DNA of 64,000 nucleotides, taken from contig NZ_FQXD01000008.1 in assembly GCF_900129865.1 (NCBI RefSeq), forward strand, positions 23,770-87,769, written 5' to 3'. The notes beneath the pieces were generated by a model. It ran no database searches, had not been told where the DNA came from, and worked only from the letters and a program-made list of their open reading frames with translations. The stretch is from Virgibacillus chiguensis (lineage in GTDB: Bacteria; Bacillota; Bacilli; Bacillales; Amphibacillaceae). This document shows, piece after piece, positions 17,387-27,795 of this stretch. Both the position numbers and the translations under genes were made by a program. The first letter of the stretch is position 1. Every line of letters starts with the position of its first letter.

Positions 17387-17803
17387 TCATTTTACAATTA
17401 ACACAGGGCATTCCACTCTTTTAGCAACTTTGTGACTGACACTACCTAACAAAAACGTTTGTAGGTTATTCCTACCACGACTTCCTAAAATGACACAATC
17501 GATATCATGTTCATTGGCATAAGTTACAATTTTCGGACCTGGTTCCCCATGTAAAACAGTAACCGTATAGTCTATTTCTCCTTCTTGTAGCACCTCTGTT
17601 ACAGGTTGCATCCTTTCTTGCCTGTTTTTTTCTACTTGCGTATGATCTGTAGCATGTAGCACATCTGCTTTTGCAGTCTCACCGTCAACCACATATACCA
17701 CTTCTACTTTAGAAGCAAACTTTTTAGCTATTTCCACAGTATACTCAGCAGACCTCACCGAATGAGAAGATCCGTCTGCTGCTAATAAAATATTTTGAAA
17801 CAA
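17387..17803 (-). CDS. Universal stress protein (UspA family)
   Basis: 138 residues starting at a TTG (17803) with GAGG 8 bases upstream; this gives the classic N-terminus FQNILLAADGSSHSVRSAEY. The C-terminal ATP-binding motif GSRGRNNLQTFLLGSVSHKV, with CPVLIVK as the last strand, is complete (G-2x-G-9x-G-S/T). An ATP-binding dimeric stress protein. It lies downstream of a SulP transporter on the same strand with a 200-bp gap that carries two repeat copies; SulP and USP genes are often neighbours or fused, so shared regulation is plausible. Confidence 0.88.
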   Translation of the reverse strand: MFQNILLAADGSSHSVRSAEYTVEIAKKFASKVEVVYVVDGETAKADVLHATDHTQVEKNRQERMQPVTEVLQEGEIDYTVTVLHGEPGPKIVTYANEHDIDCVILGSRGRNNLQTFLLGSVSHKVAKRVECPVLIVK

Positions 17804-17826
17804 AGCTTTCACCTCACATATTATTT

Positions 17827-17898
17827 TTAGAAAAACTTGCATTATTGCCAAATCTTTATAGCGGAAAAACGCTATCTTTCTTCTTATACTATAAACAC
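17827..17898. repeat. Dispersed intergenic hairpin repeat, copy 3
   Basis: TTTTAGAAAAACTTGC, ATTGCCAAATCTTTATAGCG and CTTCTTATACTATAAACAC match the family in order. The right arm has drifted (TATCTTTC for TAGTTTTT). It lies immediately upstream of the universal stress protein gene, hence within its leader region. Confidence 0.65.
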
Positions 17899-17961
17899 TA
17901 TTGTATAGAGAATAACGCACTTTGCTGAACTACAGATTTCGGTTACATACACTATTTCTTT

Positions 17962-18004
17962 TAAAAAACTTGGCTCATCGTAAGTTTCACTTATACTTTA
18001 AATT
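17962..18004. repeat. Dispersed hairpin repeat, short internal-deletion copy
   Basis: AAAAAACTTGGCTCATCG is joined directly to TAAGTTTCACTTATACTTTA, a form of the repeat lacking the CCAAATCTTATAG middle. It ends 4 bases from the SulP stop codon and may act as its terminator. Confidence 0.5.
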
Positions 18005-18007
18005 GTT

Positions 18008-19468
18008 TTAATGTCCAGATGCGTTAGAAACACCGCCAATTCTCTGCTTTAAATTTCTGCTTGCTTCATTTAAACCTGTGATTTCCACACGAATATCCTG
18101 TTGAGCGAATTTGGCTTCTATTTTATCTAATGCGCCTACTGCTGAGTCGTCCCATAAATGGGTTTGTGACAAATCAATTTCTACACATTGAATATTCTCC
18201 GTATACGAAAACTTACTTGGCAAATCACTGACAGAAGCAAAGAAAAGCTGTCCTACCACATAATAGATACGCTTGTTTTCTCCATTTACTCGTTTACTCT
18301 GTACAGTTACATGGGAAATTTTAGCCGCAAAGAAAATAGCGCTAAGAACAACACCTGCAAGTACGCCTTTAGATAAATCATGTGTATAAACCACTACAGT
18401 TACCGTTGTAAGCATAACAATGGCATCTGTGCGCGGTATTCGATGTATATGCTTGACAGAGTTCCAATCAAATGTGCCGACAGATACCATAATCATAACT
18501 CCTACTAAAGCAGCCATAGGAATCTGCACTACTAACCCGCCTAACGCAATGATAAGAAACATGAGAAACACACCTGCCACTAGAGCGGACAATCTCCCAC
18601 GCCCACCAGACTTGACGTTAATAACGGATTGTCCAATCATCGCACAACCTGCCATGCCGCCAAAGAAACCCGCAGCAATATTGGCAATACCTTGTCCGCG
18701 ACTTTCTTTATTTTTATCACTTTCTGTATCTGTCATATCATCTACAATACTTGATGTGAGTAGTGATTCTAATAACCCGACAATAGCTAACGCAAAGGAA
18801 TAAGGTAAAATAATCATGAATGTTTCCCACGTAAATGGAACAGATGGAATTAAAAATGCAGGTAACTCTTGCGTTAGTGCTCCCATATCGCCAACCGTAC
18901 CAACTTGAATATCACCGAAAATAACAATAGCTGTTACGACCACAATTGCCACTAGAGCTGACGGAACTGCTTTCGTAATTCTTGGTAATAGGTAGATAAT
19001 CGCTAAAGTTACGCCTACCAACGCGAACATCACCCAGCTTTCACCTTGAAAATGGGGGATTTGCGCTGTGAAAATTAAGATTGCCAACGCATTTACAAAA
19101 CCAACCATTACTGACCTGGGAACAAATTTCATCACTTTAGCAAGCTTGCAAACCCCAAAAATAATTTGAATAATACCAGTTAAAATGGTTGCTGCTAATA
19201 AATAATCTAACCCATACGCAGCAACTAATCCCCCCATTAGAAGAGCCATTGCTCCAGTTGCAGCGGAAATCATACCTGGACGCCCTCCGACAAAAGCAAT
19301 CACTACTGCGATACAAAAGGATGCATATAATCCAACCATCGGATCAACTCCAGCTATAATAGAAAAAGCAATTGCTTCTGGAATTAATGCTAAGGCAACC
19401 ACAATTCCAGCTAAAATATCCCCTTTAACGTTACCAAACCACTCCCGCTTCCAATCTTGTACTATCAA
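18008..19468 (-). CDS. SulP family anion transporter with STAS domain
   Basis: 486 residues with about 11-12 membrane segments followed by a cytosolic STAS domain (about residues 390-486, [31 protein letters not shown]). The N-terminal [20 protein letters not shown] and [16 protein letters not shown] segment are SulP signatures. The family moves sulfate, bicarbonate or other anions with H+ or Na+; a bicarbonate or sulfate substrate is most likely but cannot be resolved. Start is TTG with AGAGG upstream. It heads the likely unit with the universal stress protein. Confidence 0.88.
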   Translation of the reverse strand: MIVQDWKREWFGNVKGDILAGIVVALALIPEAIAFSIIAGVDPMVGLYASFCIAVVIAFVGGRPGMISAATGAMALLMGGLVAAYGLDYLLAATILTGIIQIIFGVCKLAKVMKFVPRSVMVGFVNALAILIFTAQIPHFQGESWVMFALVGVTLAIIYLLPRITKAVPSALVAIVVVTAIVIFGDIQVGTVGDMGALTQELPAFLIPSVPFTWETFMIILPYSFALAIVGLLESLLTSSIVDDMTDTESDKNKESRGQGIANIAAGFFGGMAGCAMIGQSVINVKSGGRGRLSALVAGVFLMFLIIALGGLVVQIPMAALVGVMIMVSVGTFDWNSVKHIHRIPRTDAIVMLTTVTVVVYTHDLSKGVLAGVVLSAIFFAAKISHVTVQSKRVNGENKRIYYVVGQLFFASVSDLPSKFSYTENIQCVEIDLSQTHLWDDSAVGALDKIEAKFAQQDIRVEITGLNEASRNLKQRIGGVSNASGH

Positions 19469-19743
19469 ATAGTTCTACCTCTTTCTATGAGTATTCTTCA
19501 AGCCTCTCCTAGCTTAAATCCGTAATTAACCTTAGCATTATAGCATAAGATTATCTTTCACTAAACACGCAAGAAAGCGGGTACATTTTTACCTATATTT
19601 ATTTTACTTTGATTTACTTTGATTCACTACCTCATTTGTTAAAAGTAATCTTATTAACATATTTACATTAACATAAAGGTTTGGTAAGCTAACTTTATAT
19701 TTAATACCATTGAACATGAAGATACATTGGGGGATAAATTGTT

Positions 19744-20080
19744 ATGAAAGGAAAGATAGCTGTTTTCGCAGTAATTATTTTTACAATGATTGTACTTATA
19801 TTATGTTGGTTTTGGTTGCAGGATGTAATTACAGATTATGATTTAGAACGGACTTCTCCTGTACAAACAACAGAATTACTTCCATCTCATATCGATTGCA
19901 GGCAGTTTTAGAAAGACTTAGTTTATTGCCACATTTTTCATCTATGGGCTACGAACAAGTAGCAGGAGGGAAAAAATACATCGATCACGACGCCATTTTT
20001 CTAATCGATGGTTACTCATCCCATCCGAGCTATCCTGATCCCCCTACCGCGTACAAGAAAATAGTAGCAAGCATAACATC
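19744..20080 (+). pseudogene. Possible frameshifted membrane-anchored protein
   Basis: An ATG at 19744 (GGGGG about 10 bases upstream) opens a 55-residue frame with one clear N-terminal membrane helix (VFAVIIFTMIVLILCWFWL) that stops at 19911. Reading continues convincingly one frame over (LQAVLERLSLLPHFSSMGYE, then KYIDHDAIFLIDGYSSHPSY) to about 20080, where the convergent grpB gene begins. One base change near 19890 would join the two. I recognise no family; it may be a real short membrane peptide or a broken gene. Confidence 0.4.
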
Positions 20081-20094
20081 TTTCCATTTCTTCT

Positions 20095-20607
20095 TTACTG
20101 TTTATACCAACTTAATGCCCGCTGCTCTACATCTTTTACAAAATCATTTTTTCCTCTCATATATTTTTCCACTTGATTTGAGTAGTTTTTTGCCAAAGTC
20201 CGTTTTAAGTTTCCATATTCGATAGCAGTCGAGGGGTGATGGATTAAATAATCCCTAAATGCGATATGCCGTTTGATATGCTGGTCTCCTTGTTGAAACA
20301 TATGTACATGATGCGTCCGCTTGTACTCACCTTTAATAAAGAATCTTCTTCCTTCGATACCATATTCACCTAATGTATGATACCCTAGATTTTCCATTCC
20401 TTCTATATACTCACCTACTTTCTCAATCGACTTTACTACTGGCATTATATCTATAATTGGTTTAGCAGCTAAACCCGGCACAGCCGTACTACCAATATGA
20501 TGTATCGTAACTAATTCCGTTTGAAATAACTCTTTTATATATGTTGCTTCTTGTCCAAAAAGTTGCTGCCACTGACTTTGGTATGGAATAACTACTACTT
20601 CACGCAT
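20095..20607 (-). CDS. GrpB/UPF0157 family nucleotidyltransferase-like protein
   Basis: 170 residues from the ATG (MREVVV) with GAGGAGAT just upstream; an earlier ATG adds 19 unlikely residues that overlap a terminator. The motif HHIGSTAVPGLAAKPIIDIM is the UPF0157 signature, a minimal nucleotidyltransferase pattern (G-S-T-A-V-P-G-x-x-A-K-P-I-I-D). C-terminal HIAFRDYLIHHP is also typical. Standalone GrpB proteins have unknown substrates; fusions with dephospho-CoA kinase exist. Confidence 0.85.
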   Translation of the reverse strand: MREVVVIPYQSQWQQLFGQEATYIKELFQTELVTIHHIGSTAVPGLAAKPIIDIMPVVKSIEKVGEYIEGMENLGYHTLGEYGIEGRRFFIKGEYKRTHHVHMFQQGDQHIKRHIAFRDYLIHHPSTAIEYGNLKRTLAKNYSNQVEKYMRGKNDFVKDVEQRALSWYKQ

Positions 20608-20634
20608 GGATTTATCTCCTCTTCCCGTTATTAT

Positions 20635-20665
20635 AATGAGGCTCCTGTGAATGAGAAGCCTCATT
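20635..20665 (-). terminator. Probable terminator of the class B PBP gene
   Basis: AATGAGGCT (20635-20643) pairs perfectly with AGCCTCATT (20657-20665). It lies between the PBP stop (20781) and the grpB start. The T-tract is weak, so efficiency is uncertain. Confidence 0.45.
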
Positions 20666-20780
20666 TCATATAATACAATACTCTCTTAGGAAAACTGTTG
20701 TCGTCTTCCCCTAAAAGAGTGCATTTTCGCAACCAAAAAAACTTATATTACGCGTATGCTACTTTTTATTATCAGATTTA

Positions 20781-22853
20781 CTATTCCTCTTTATCAGTAA
20801 AATAAGCATCTATAATCCGTTGCCCGATTGTTTGGTTAATCTGATGTTTTCCATTAACAATCCCAGTGTGAGGTACAATAATAGCAAAAGCCATTTCAGG
20901 GTCATCATAAGGTGCATAACCAACAAGCGTGAGATTTTCTGTATCAGCCTTCTTTTCTCCATCGGCATAATAAGCGTTTTGAGCCGTTCCTGTTTTTCCA
21001 GCAACTTTATAACCTCGATACTTGGATGTTCCGAAAAAACGTACGGAAGTTCCTTGTGATTCATTGAACACTTGCCTAAATCCTTCTTGAATACGTTCAA
21101 TATTTGATTTGCTCATATCAATACGATTTAATACTTCTGTCCCCTTGCTTTCATAAACAGAACCTAATTGATCTTGTGTTGGCGACGGATTACGAATTTC
21201 CCTTACTAAACGAGGGCGAACACGATTGCCATCATTTGCTATTGTGGATACATATTGCGCTAGCTGTAATGCGGTGTAGTTGTCATACTGCCCAATGGCA
21301 AAGTCCATCAATAAACCTGGTTGAAATTGTTTATCGCCAATTACTCCTTTTGGATCCTCAGGATAATCGATACCGGTTCGGCTACCTAAACCAAATTGTT
21401 GAAAATAGCTACGCATTTCATCCCATGCTGCTACATCAAATGCAGCACTTTCTCCATTGGGAAATGGATAACGATGTTCCCCTCCCATTTTTAATGCAAT
21501 ATAAAACATATATACGTTTGATGAGCGACGTAGTGCATCAAAATCATTTACTGAACCTAAATCATTATAAGATCCTTTCGGAGCACCAGAGGCAATCTTT
21601 ATTTTCCTGTCATGAAATACTTGCCCTGGAGAAATAACGCCTGACTCATAACCTGCTAAAACGGTCGCCCCTTTTATAGAAGATCCTGGCAAATGCGCAT
21701 CATGAATTGCTTTATATGGAGCGTTATTATATTCATTTTTTTTCTTATCATACAATACACCGCTGACAGCGAGTAACTCTCCTGTTTTTGGATTCATAAC
21801 TACCGCCATCGCATCTGACATGTACTGATGCTGATAAGGATGCTTTTGAATGGTTTTCTGTAACTCTGCTTGTAATATTTCATCTACTTTTTTTTGTAAA
21901 TCCATATCAATGGTTAATATAAGATCCTTCCCAGTCATTCCTTCCACAGCTACTTTTGAACCTATTGTGGTACCATCTTTCGTCGTAGTGTATTGTACTT
22001 GCTCCTTTCTACCTCGTAAAGCGTGTTCATAATATTCTTCAATCCCACTAATTCCAACTCGATCATTCCGACTATATCCTCTAGTTAAATAGTATTCCAG
22101 TTTTTCTTTTTGCAGTCCCCGTTCTTGAGATGTAATCTTACCAGCTAGGCTTTTAAAAGTTTCCTCATATGGGTATTTACGCTCCCAATCTGCAATCGCA
22201 TTGACGCCAGGTAAATCACTTAAATTTTCTGACACTTCGGCGTACTCTTCGGCAGTTACACCTTCATTCTTAACAATTTGTGGCGTTAATGCGTATGCTT
22301 TATCTAATTCCTTTTTAATGGCAATAATTAACCTATCTTGCTCTGACAAGTCATTCATCTCGTGCTTCTTTATTCGTTCTAGGGCAAGATCATATTCTTC
22401 TGTATCATCTAATTTCTTTCTTTCTTCATCCGTAAGTCTTTCTATTACATCCTCTTTATGATTCAAGTAATAATACTCTCTTTTCAGTCTTTCATTAATG
22501 TCTGCAACATCTTTTACTTCAACTGAAATGAGCTTAGCTAACTTTTCAGCTACCTCTAATCTCTCTTTCGCCTGTGTTCTTTTAGCTGGAGTATAAGTAA
22601 TGGCATATCGCGGTTTGTTTCCAACAACTAGTTGATGATTTCTATCATATATTTGTCCACGCGGCACTGGCACTTTCGTTGTATCGTTTACCGTGCGATC
22701 GATCTCTTTCTGAAATTCTTCGCCCTTCAGAATTTGCACAATACCAAGCTGAAAAATTAAAGCTGCAAACATAATAAACATAATAAAAAATAACAAATTC
22801 AATCGAAATGGCAGCTTATCCTTCCGTTCTTTTTTCTTTATTCCCTTACTCAT
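20781..22853 (-). CDS. Class B penicillin-binding protein (PbpA/PbpH type)
   Basis: 690 residues. A membrane-anchored transpeptidase cross-linking peptidoglycan during elongation. One N-terminal membrane helix (NLLFFIMFIMFAALIFQLGI) follows a basic start; the PBP dimer domain holds PVPRGQIYDRN near residue 62; the transpeptidase domain has SxxK (PGSSIKGA), SxN (RRSSNVYM) and KTG (AGKTGTAQ). Length matches B. subtilis PbpA and PbpH, which are partly redundant for rod shape. AAGGGGGG precedes the ATG. Monocistronic. PbpA versus PbpH cannot be told apart by eye. Confidence 0.9.
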   Translation of the reverse strand: MSKGIKKKERKDKLPFRLNLLFFIMFIMFAALIFQLGIVQILKGEEFQKEIDRTVNDTTKVPVPRGQIYDRNHQLVVGNKPRYAITYTPAKRTQAKERLEVAEKLAKLISVEVKDVADINERLKREYYYLNHKEDVIERLTDEERKKLDDTEEYDLALERIKKHEMNDLSEQDRLIIAIKKELDKAYALTPQIVKNEGVTAEEYAEVSENLSDLPGVNAIADWERKYPYEETFKSLAGKITSQERGLQKEKLEYYLTRGYSRNDRVGISGIEEYYEHALRGRKEQVQYTTTKDGTTIGSKVAVEGMTGKDLILTIDMDLQKKVDEILQAELQKTIQKHPYQHQYMSDAMAVVMNPKTGELLAVSGVLYDKKKNEYNNAPYKAIHDAHLPGSSIKGATVLAGYESGVISPGQVFHDRKIKIASGAPKGSYNDLGSVNDFDALRRSSNVYMFYIALKMGGEHRYPFPNGESAAFDVAAWDEMRSYFQQFGLGSRTGIDYPEDPKGVIGDKQFQPGLLMDFAIGQYDNYTALQLAQYVSTIANDGNRVRPRLVREIRNPSPTQDQLGSVYESKGTEVLNRIDMSKSNIERIQEGFRQVFNESQGTSVRFFGTSKYRGYKVAGKTGTAQNAYYADGEKKADTENLTLVGYAPYDDPEMAFAIIVPHTGIVNGKHQINQTIGQRIIDAYFTDKEE

Positions 22854-22869
22854 TGCTTTCCCCCCTTAA

Positions 22870-23640
22870 TTAAATTATTCCCCTTTAAAGAATGCCCATT
22901 TCAATTATTTTAAAATTTCCACTTGTTACGCCTTTTGAATTGATCATATCACGTTACAAATACACCATCAACCAATAATTTCCTTTTAGAGGCATGTGTT
23001 AATTACACTACACGTCTTTAAAATAGTGGCTGCTCTTTTTTCATCACTTACACCTTTACTGAGTTACCCAAAAGCAACTCTTCTGTTAATACAGAATACA
23101 ATCATTAACAATTTTGTCGAAAGTACGTTACAAAAAATTCAATATTTCCTTCGTTACAAACTAGGTTTTAATTGTATAGTATTAACAGGAGGTCCAAATG
23201 TCATAGTATAAAGGGGCTAATTCTGTTTATAAAGTTCCATTTTTGCTTTCATAGTAGGATACAATCATGCAGGCGAGAGATTAATGTCAAGACATCCTTA
23301 TATTAGAGATATTCTCATTAACTATATTTTGCTCGCATGATATTTTTGGAAACTATTTTTTGCGCTTGCAACCGAACATAGGTCTTATCGATCACATACA
23401 TTTATTTTTGCAAGCTTTCCATACATCTGAAATGGTTATAAAATCTATCTTCATAAACAGAATGCTTGTCATTATTTAAATTGTTCAATAGCGAACATGA
23501 CGAGACATACGGAACGTAATAAATATTTCTTTTTCACATTTGGCTCACTCCATACGGGGATGTTTAAACAAGAGACACATTCCACTACTAATCGGATTAT
23601 GAGATCTACTGAAAAAAGCTTAACCCCACACAGAATGGGA
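22870..23640. other. Long gap upstream of cydA, no gene supported
   Basis: About 770 bases between the divergent PBP and cydA genes. Frames of 60-76 codons exist but show no family signature or good start. A palindromic TGTTC-N6-GAACA at 23480-23497 and an inverted pair GCGAG/CTCGC around 23274-23336 are visible. I found no clear Rex or Fnr box by eye, so control of cydA cannot be read here. Confidence 0.45.
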
Positions 23641-23655
23641 GGAAGGAGAACCTTT

Positions 23656-25059
23656 ATGGACGTTATTATGTTATCGCGAATCCAATTCGCATCTACAACC
23701 ATTTTTCACTTTATTTTCGTGCCTTTATCCATTGGTTTAGTATTTTTAGTTGCACTTATGGAAACATTGTACGTTGTAAAAGGGCAAGAAAAGTACAAAA
23801 AAATGGCAAAGTTTTGGGGACACTTATTTCTTATTAACTTTGCCGTCGGAGTCGTTACCGGTATATTACAGGAATTTCAATTCGGGATGAACTGGTCTAA
23901 CTATTCTCGCTTTGTCGGTGACGTATTCGGTGCACCACTCGCAGTTGAAGCACTATTAGCTTTCTTTATGGAATCTACTTTTATAGGATTATGGATTTTC
24001 GGTTGGAAAAGACTTTCTAAAAAAGTACATCTCCTATGTATTTGGCTTGTATCTATTGGAACGATTATTTCTGCGTTTTGGATATTAGTCGCTAACTCAT
24101 TTATGCAATATCCAGTCGGTTATGAAATTAACAATGGTCGCGCCGAAATGAATGACTTCCTAGCATTAATTACGAGCGGTCAAGTATGGGTGGAGTTCCC
24201 ACATACTGTATTTGGATCATTAGCCACAGGAGCATTTCTAATTACAGGTGTAAGTGCTTGGAAATTACTTAAAAAACAAGATACAGATTTCTTTAAAAAA
24301 TCATTTCATATCGCTTTAGTTGTTGCAATTATTTCTGGTTTAGGTATTGCCTTTACTGGTCACGCTCAATCGCAATTTTTGGTAGAAACACAACCAATGA
24401 AGATGGCAGCAGCAGAAGGTTTATGGGAAGACAGCGCTGATCCTGCTCCATGGACAGTCTTTGCTCACATTGATACGGAAAATCAAGAAAACTCCTTTGA
24501 AGTCAATATCCCATATATATTAAGTTATCTTTCCTATAGCGAATTTAGCGGAAGCGTGGAAGGAATGAAATCCATCCAAGCCAAATATGAAGAGTTGTAT
24601 GGAGAAGGAGACTATATCCCTCCAGTTAAAACAACATTCTGGAGCTTCCGTATTATGACGTTCACAGGCGGGTTAATGATCGTATTAGGACTATATGGTG
24701 CTTACTTAGTAAAACGTAACAAGCTAGAACAAAGCAGAAAGTATTTAAAAACGATGCTTTGGGCAATTGCTTTACCGTTTATTGGAGGAACAGCCGGCTG
24801 GATCATGACAGAGATTGGTAGACAACCTTGGGTCGTATTTGGAGAAATGCAAACACAAGACGCAGTTTCACCAAACGTAACCGCTGGACAAGTCCTGTTC
24901 TCACTCATCTCATTTAGTGCCATCTATTTGATCCTTGCACTTGTGATGGCTTACTTGTTCGTTCGAGTAATCAAAAAAGGCCCTGTTGAAGAAGAAAAAG
25001 ATGTCAAACTAACAACAGATCCTTTTGGAGAGGAAGGGTATGGTTCCTATGCTAAGTGA
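23656..25059 (+). CDS. cydA: Cytochrome bd ubiquinol/menaquinol oxidase subunit I
   Basis: 467 residues, close to the B. subtilis protein. Together with CydB it oxidises quinol and reduces oxygen at high affinity in the membrane. His18 (TTIFHFIF) is the expected haem ligand; the Q-loop and GRQPWVVFGEMQT motif are present. The ATG chosen lies 7 bases after GGAGGAAGGAG and gives the family-typical start MDVIMLSRIQFA; a longer frame upstream has no merit. First gene of cydABCD; its end overlaps cydB by 20 bases, so the pair is translationally coupled. Confidence 0.95.
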   Translation: MDVIMLSRIQFASTTIFHFIFVPLSIGLVFLVALMETLYVVKGQEKYKKMAKFWGHLFLINFAVGVVTGILQEFQFGMNWSNYSRFVGDVFGAPLAVEALLAFFMESTFIGLWIFGWKRLSKKVHLLCIWLVSIGTIISAFWILVANSFMQYPVGYEINNGRAEMNDFLALITSGQVWVEFPHTVFGSLATGAFLITGVSAWKLLKKQDTDFFKKSFHIALVVAIISGLGIAFTGHAQSQFLVETQPMKMAAAEGLWEDSADPAPWTVFAHIDTENQENSFEVNIPYILSYLSYSEFSGSVEGMKSIQAKYEELYGEGDYIPPVKTTFWSFRIMTFTGGLMIVLGLYGAYLVKRNKLEQSRKYLKTMLWAIALPFIGGTAGWIMTEIGRQPWVVFGEMQTQDAVSPNVTAGQVLFSLISFSAIYLILALVMAYLFVRVIKKGPVEEEKDVKLTTDPFGEEGYGSYAK

Positions 25060-26059
25060 GGTATGGTTTATTTTAATTGCTGTATTGTTTGTCGGATTCT
25101 TGTTTTTGGAAGGCTTTGACTTTGGTGTTGGCATGGCGATGCGTTTTGTTGCTAAAACGCCAGTTGAACGTCGGGTATTAATTAATACAATTGGTCCTGT
25201 CTGGGACGGAAATGAAGTTTGGCTAATTACAGCAGGTGGGGCGATGTTTGCTGCATTTCCAAATTGGTATGCCACTTTGTTCAGTGGCTTATACATGCCA
25301 CTAGTAATCATGCTTCTCTTGCTCATAGGGCGCGGAGTAGCATTTGAGTTTAGAAGTAAACTAGATAATCCTAAATGGCGGGACACTTGGGATTGGACAA
25401 TCTTTATTAGTAGCCTATTGAACCCATTATTATGGGGAGTTGTGTTCGCCGCATTGATGGCAGGCTTACCAATTGATAGTGAGATGAATATTTACGCTTC
25501 TGTCTTTGATTACATCACACCGTATACGTTAATTGGTGGAATTGCAATTACATTGCTCTGCTTTTTACACGGGCTATTCTTTATCACGTTGAAAACTACA
25601 GGTGACCTACAAAGTAGAGCTCGTGAAACTGCCAAAAAAATTGTTTACGCTGTTGGTATAGCTTTAGTTACCTTTGTGGCTGCATCTTATTTCTACACAG
25701 ATATTTTCGAGGTAAGAGGTGCCATATTAATTCCTATTTTTGCGCTTATTGTATTGGCAGTTGTCTTAGCTGGAAGTTTTGCTAAGAAAAGTCGTGATGG
25801 TTGGGCATTTACGATGACCGGATTAACTATCGCGCTCACAGTAACGTCTGTATTCGTCGGTTTATTCCCACGTGTAATGGTAAGTAGCTTAAATCATACT
25901 TTTGACTTAACGATTCACAATGCAGCTTCAGGAGACTATTCGTTAAAAGTCATGACCATTGTAGCCGTCACTTTATTACCTTTTGTACTTGGTTATCAAA
26001 TCTGGAGTTATTATGTATTCCGTAAACGTATTAAAGAAGAGGAGCATTTAGAATACTAA
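25040..26059 (+). CDS. cydB: Cytochrome bd oxidase subunit II
   Basis: 339 residues, matching the usual length. EVWFILIAVLFVGFLFLEGF followed by DFGVGMAMRF is the N-terminal signature, and GPVWDGNEVWLITAGGAMFA is the conserved loop. Several hydrophobic helices; forms the heterodimer with CydA. Start ATG with GGAGAGGAAGGG directly upstream; a second ATG at 25049 gives a protein three residues shorter. It shares one base of stop/start (TAATG) with the following ABC gene. Confidence 0.95.
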   Translation: MVPMLSEVWFILIAVLFVGFLFLEGFDFGVGMAMRFVAKTPVERRVLINTIGPVWDGNEVWLITAGGAMFAAFPNWYATLFSGLYMPLVIMLLLLIGRGVAFEFRSKLDNPKWRDTWDWTIFISSLLNPLLWGVVFAALMAGLPIDSEMNIYASVFDYITPYTLIGGIAITLLCFLHGLFFITLKTTGDLQSRARETAKKIVYAVGIALVTFVAASYFYTDIFEVRGAILIPIFALIVLAVVLAGSFAKKSRDGWAFTMTGLTIALTVTSVFVGLFPRVMVSSLNHTFDLTIHNAASGDYSLKVMTIVAVTLLPFVLGYQIWSYYVFRKRIKEEEHLEY

Positions 26060-27795
26060 TGAAGAAAATGATGCGTAATCATTTACTAACGTACAAAGGG
26101 GTAAAACCGACACTTGCCATTGTTATTTCCATTACAATCGTGGAAGCAATAGCCATCATTCTGCAAGCAAAATGGTTAGCAGAATGGTTATTTCGCTTAT
26201 TTAACGGCGAATTATTTCAAGAAACATGGAAGTTAGGCGTTTTTTTCCTTATTGCCTTTGTTACAAGGTATCTTATGGGTACATTAAAGAAAAAAATAAC
26301 CTTCCAGTTTGCTGAAAAAACAAGAGTGGAAAAAAGAAAACTATTATTGGCCAAGCTTTTTGCGCTTGGCCCTAGCTACACGAGTAAACACGGTACAGCC
26401 AAGTTAGTTAATTTAGCTATGGAAGGCGCAAACCAACAACGTACTTATTTAGAATTAATTATTCCCAAGATGATTGCTGCATGTATTATTCCACCAATGG
26501 TACTCATTTACGTTTTCTTTCAAGATAAACTGTCAAGTATCATTTTATTTTTAACCGTTCCTATCATTATTGCATTTATGATTTTATTAGGATTAGCTGC
26601 AAATAAGAAAATGGAGCGTCAATGGCATTCTTATCATTTATTATCCAATCATTTTATTGATTCTTTACGGGGATTAGAAACATTAAAGTTTTTAGGTAAA
26701 AGTAAATCACATGGAGATACAATTGAAAAAGTGAGTGATGAATACCGAAAATCCACTATATCAACATTACGAATTGCTTTCCTTTCATCTTTTGCACTTG
26801 ACTTTTTTACGATGTTATCAGTTGCCTCTGTTGCTGTAGGGTTAGGATTACGTCTCATTGAAGGAAATCTATTATTAGATATTGCATTAGTCGTATTAAT
26901 TTTAGCTCCAGAGTTTTTTCTTCCTATAAAAGAAGTTGGAGCAGACTACCATGCAACATTAAATGGACAAGAAGCAGCCAAAGCAATTGATCGGATATTA
27001 GCAGAGCCTGTTCCAGAGAATCATTCCGTTATTACCAACTCCATTGCTTGGACAGCTAACAGTACCTTAAAGCTTTCTTCTATTAGTCATTCCCATGACG
27101 ATAACGGCTTACAAGCTCTATCTACCATTTCCATGCAAGTAAAAGGCTTTGAAAATATTGGTATTGTTGGTGCAAGCGGTGCAGGAAAGTCGACTTTAAT
27201 TGATATATTAGGTGGATTTTTAACACCTAATCAAGGGCGTTTTCGCGTCAATCAGCAAATTTTAGATAGCTTAAATACAGAAGCTTGGCAGCGTCAAATC
27301 ACATACATTCCACAGCGTCCATATATTTTTAGTCAGTCGGTTGCAGATAATATTCGATTTTATGAACCAAATGCATCGGATGAAGATGTGTGGCAAGCTG
27401 TTCAAGATGCAGAATTGGATAAGTTAATCCATACCTTTCCAAATGGTATAGAACAAGAAATTGGTACTGGCGCACGTGCAATTAGCGGCGGTCAAGAACA
27501 ACGTGTCGCATTGGCCCGAGCTTTTCTTGGTAATCGCCCTATCCTGTTATTAGATGAGCCGACTGCCCATTTGGATATAGAAACGGAATACGAATTGAAA
27601 CAAACGATGACAACATTGTTTAAAGATAAATTAGTCTTTTTTGCAACGCACCGGCTGCATTGGATGGAGCAAATGGATAAAATTATTGTGTTAAAAGATG
27701 GCGTCATTGTAGAAGTGGGGACACCACATGAATTATTGCTTCGTCGCGGAGAATACTATGACCTCGTGCTATCACAATTGGAGGGAGTACAATGA
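26059..27795 (+). CDS. cydC: Thiol reductant ABC exporter, first subunit (CydC in Bacillus naming)
   Basis: 578 residues: six-helix membrane domain (about 1-310) then ATPase with Walker A GASGAGKST, signature ISGGQEQR and Walker B ILLLDEPTAHLD. It forms a heterodimer with the next gene's product. In E. coli the equivalent (CydD) exports cysteine/glutathione and is needed to assemble cytochrome bd; in Bacillus both subunits are likewise needed. E. coli and Bacillus names are swapped, so the symbol follows Bacillus order. Overlaps cydB by one base and the next gene by four. Confidence 0.92.
   Translation: MKKMMRNHLLTYKGVKPTLAIVISITIVEAIAIILQAKWLAEWLFRLFNGELFQETWKLGVFFLIAFVTRYLMGTLKKKITFQFAEKTRVEKRKLLLAKLFALGPSYTSKHGTAKLVNLAMEGANQQRTYLELIIPKMIAACIIPPMVLIYVFFQDKLSSIILFLTVPIIIAFMILLGLAANKKMERQWHSYHLLSNHFIDSLRGLETLKFLGKSKSHGDTIEKVSDEYRKSTISTLRIAFLSSFALDFFTMLSVASVAVGLGLRLIEGNLLLDIALVVLILAPEFFLPIKEVGADYHATLNGQEAAKAIDRILAEPVPENHSVITNSIAWTANSTLKLSSISHSHDDNGLQALSTISMQVKGFENIGIVGASGAGKSTLIDILGGFLTPNQGRFRVNQQILDSLNTEAWQRQITYIPQRPYIFSQSVADNIRFYEPNASDEDVWQAVQDAELDKLIHTFPNGIEQEIGTGARAISGGQEQRVALARAFLGNRPILLLDEPTAHLDIETEYELKQTMTTLFKDKLVFFATHRLHWMEQMDKIIVLKDGVIVEVGTPHELLLRRGEYYDLVLSQLEGVQ

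Noticed and set aside
21104..21637. 177-codon plus-strand frame opposite the PBP gene
   Set aside because: Lies entirely inside the transpeptidase domain on the other strand; the codon pattern supports the PBP.
22996..23211. 71-codon plus-strand frame upstream of cydA
   Set aside because: Poor start and no protein-like pattern.
23460..23655. Rex or Fnr box in front of cydA
   Set aside because: Only a TGTTC-N6-GAACA palindrome is present; it does not fit TTGTGAAWWWWTTCACAA or TGTGA-N6-TCACA.
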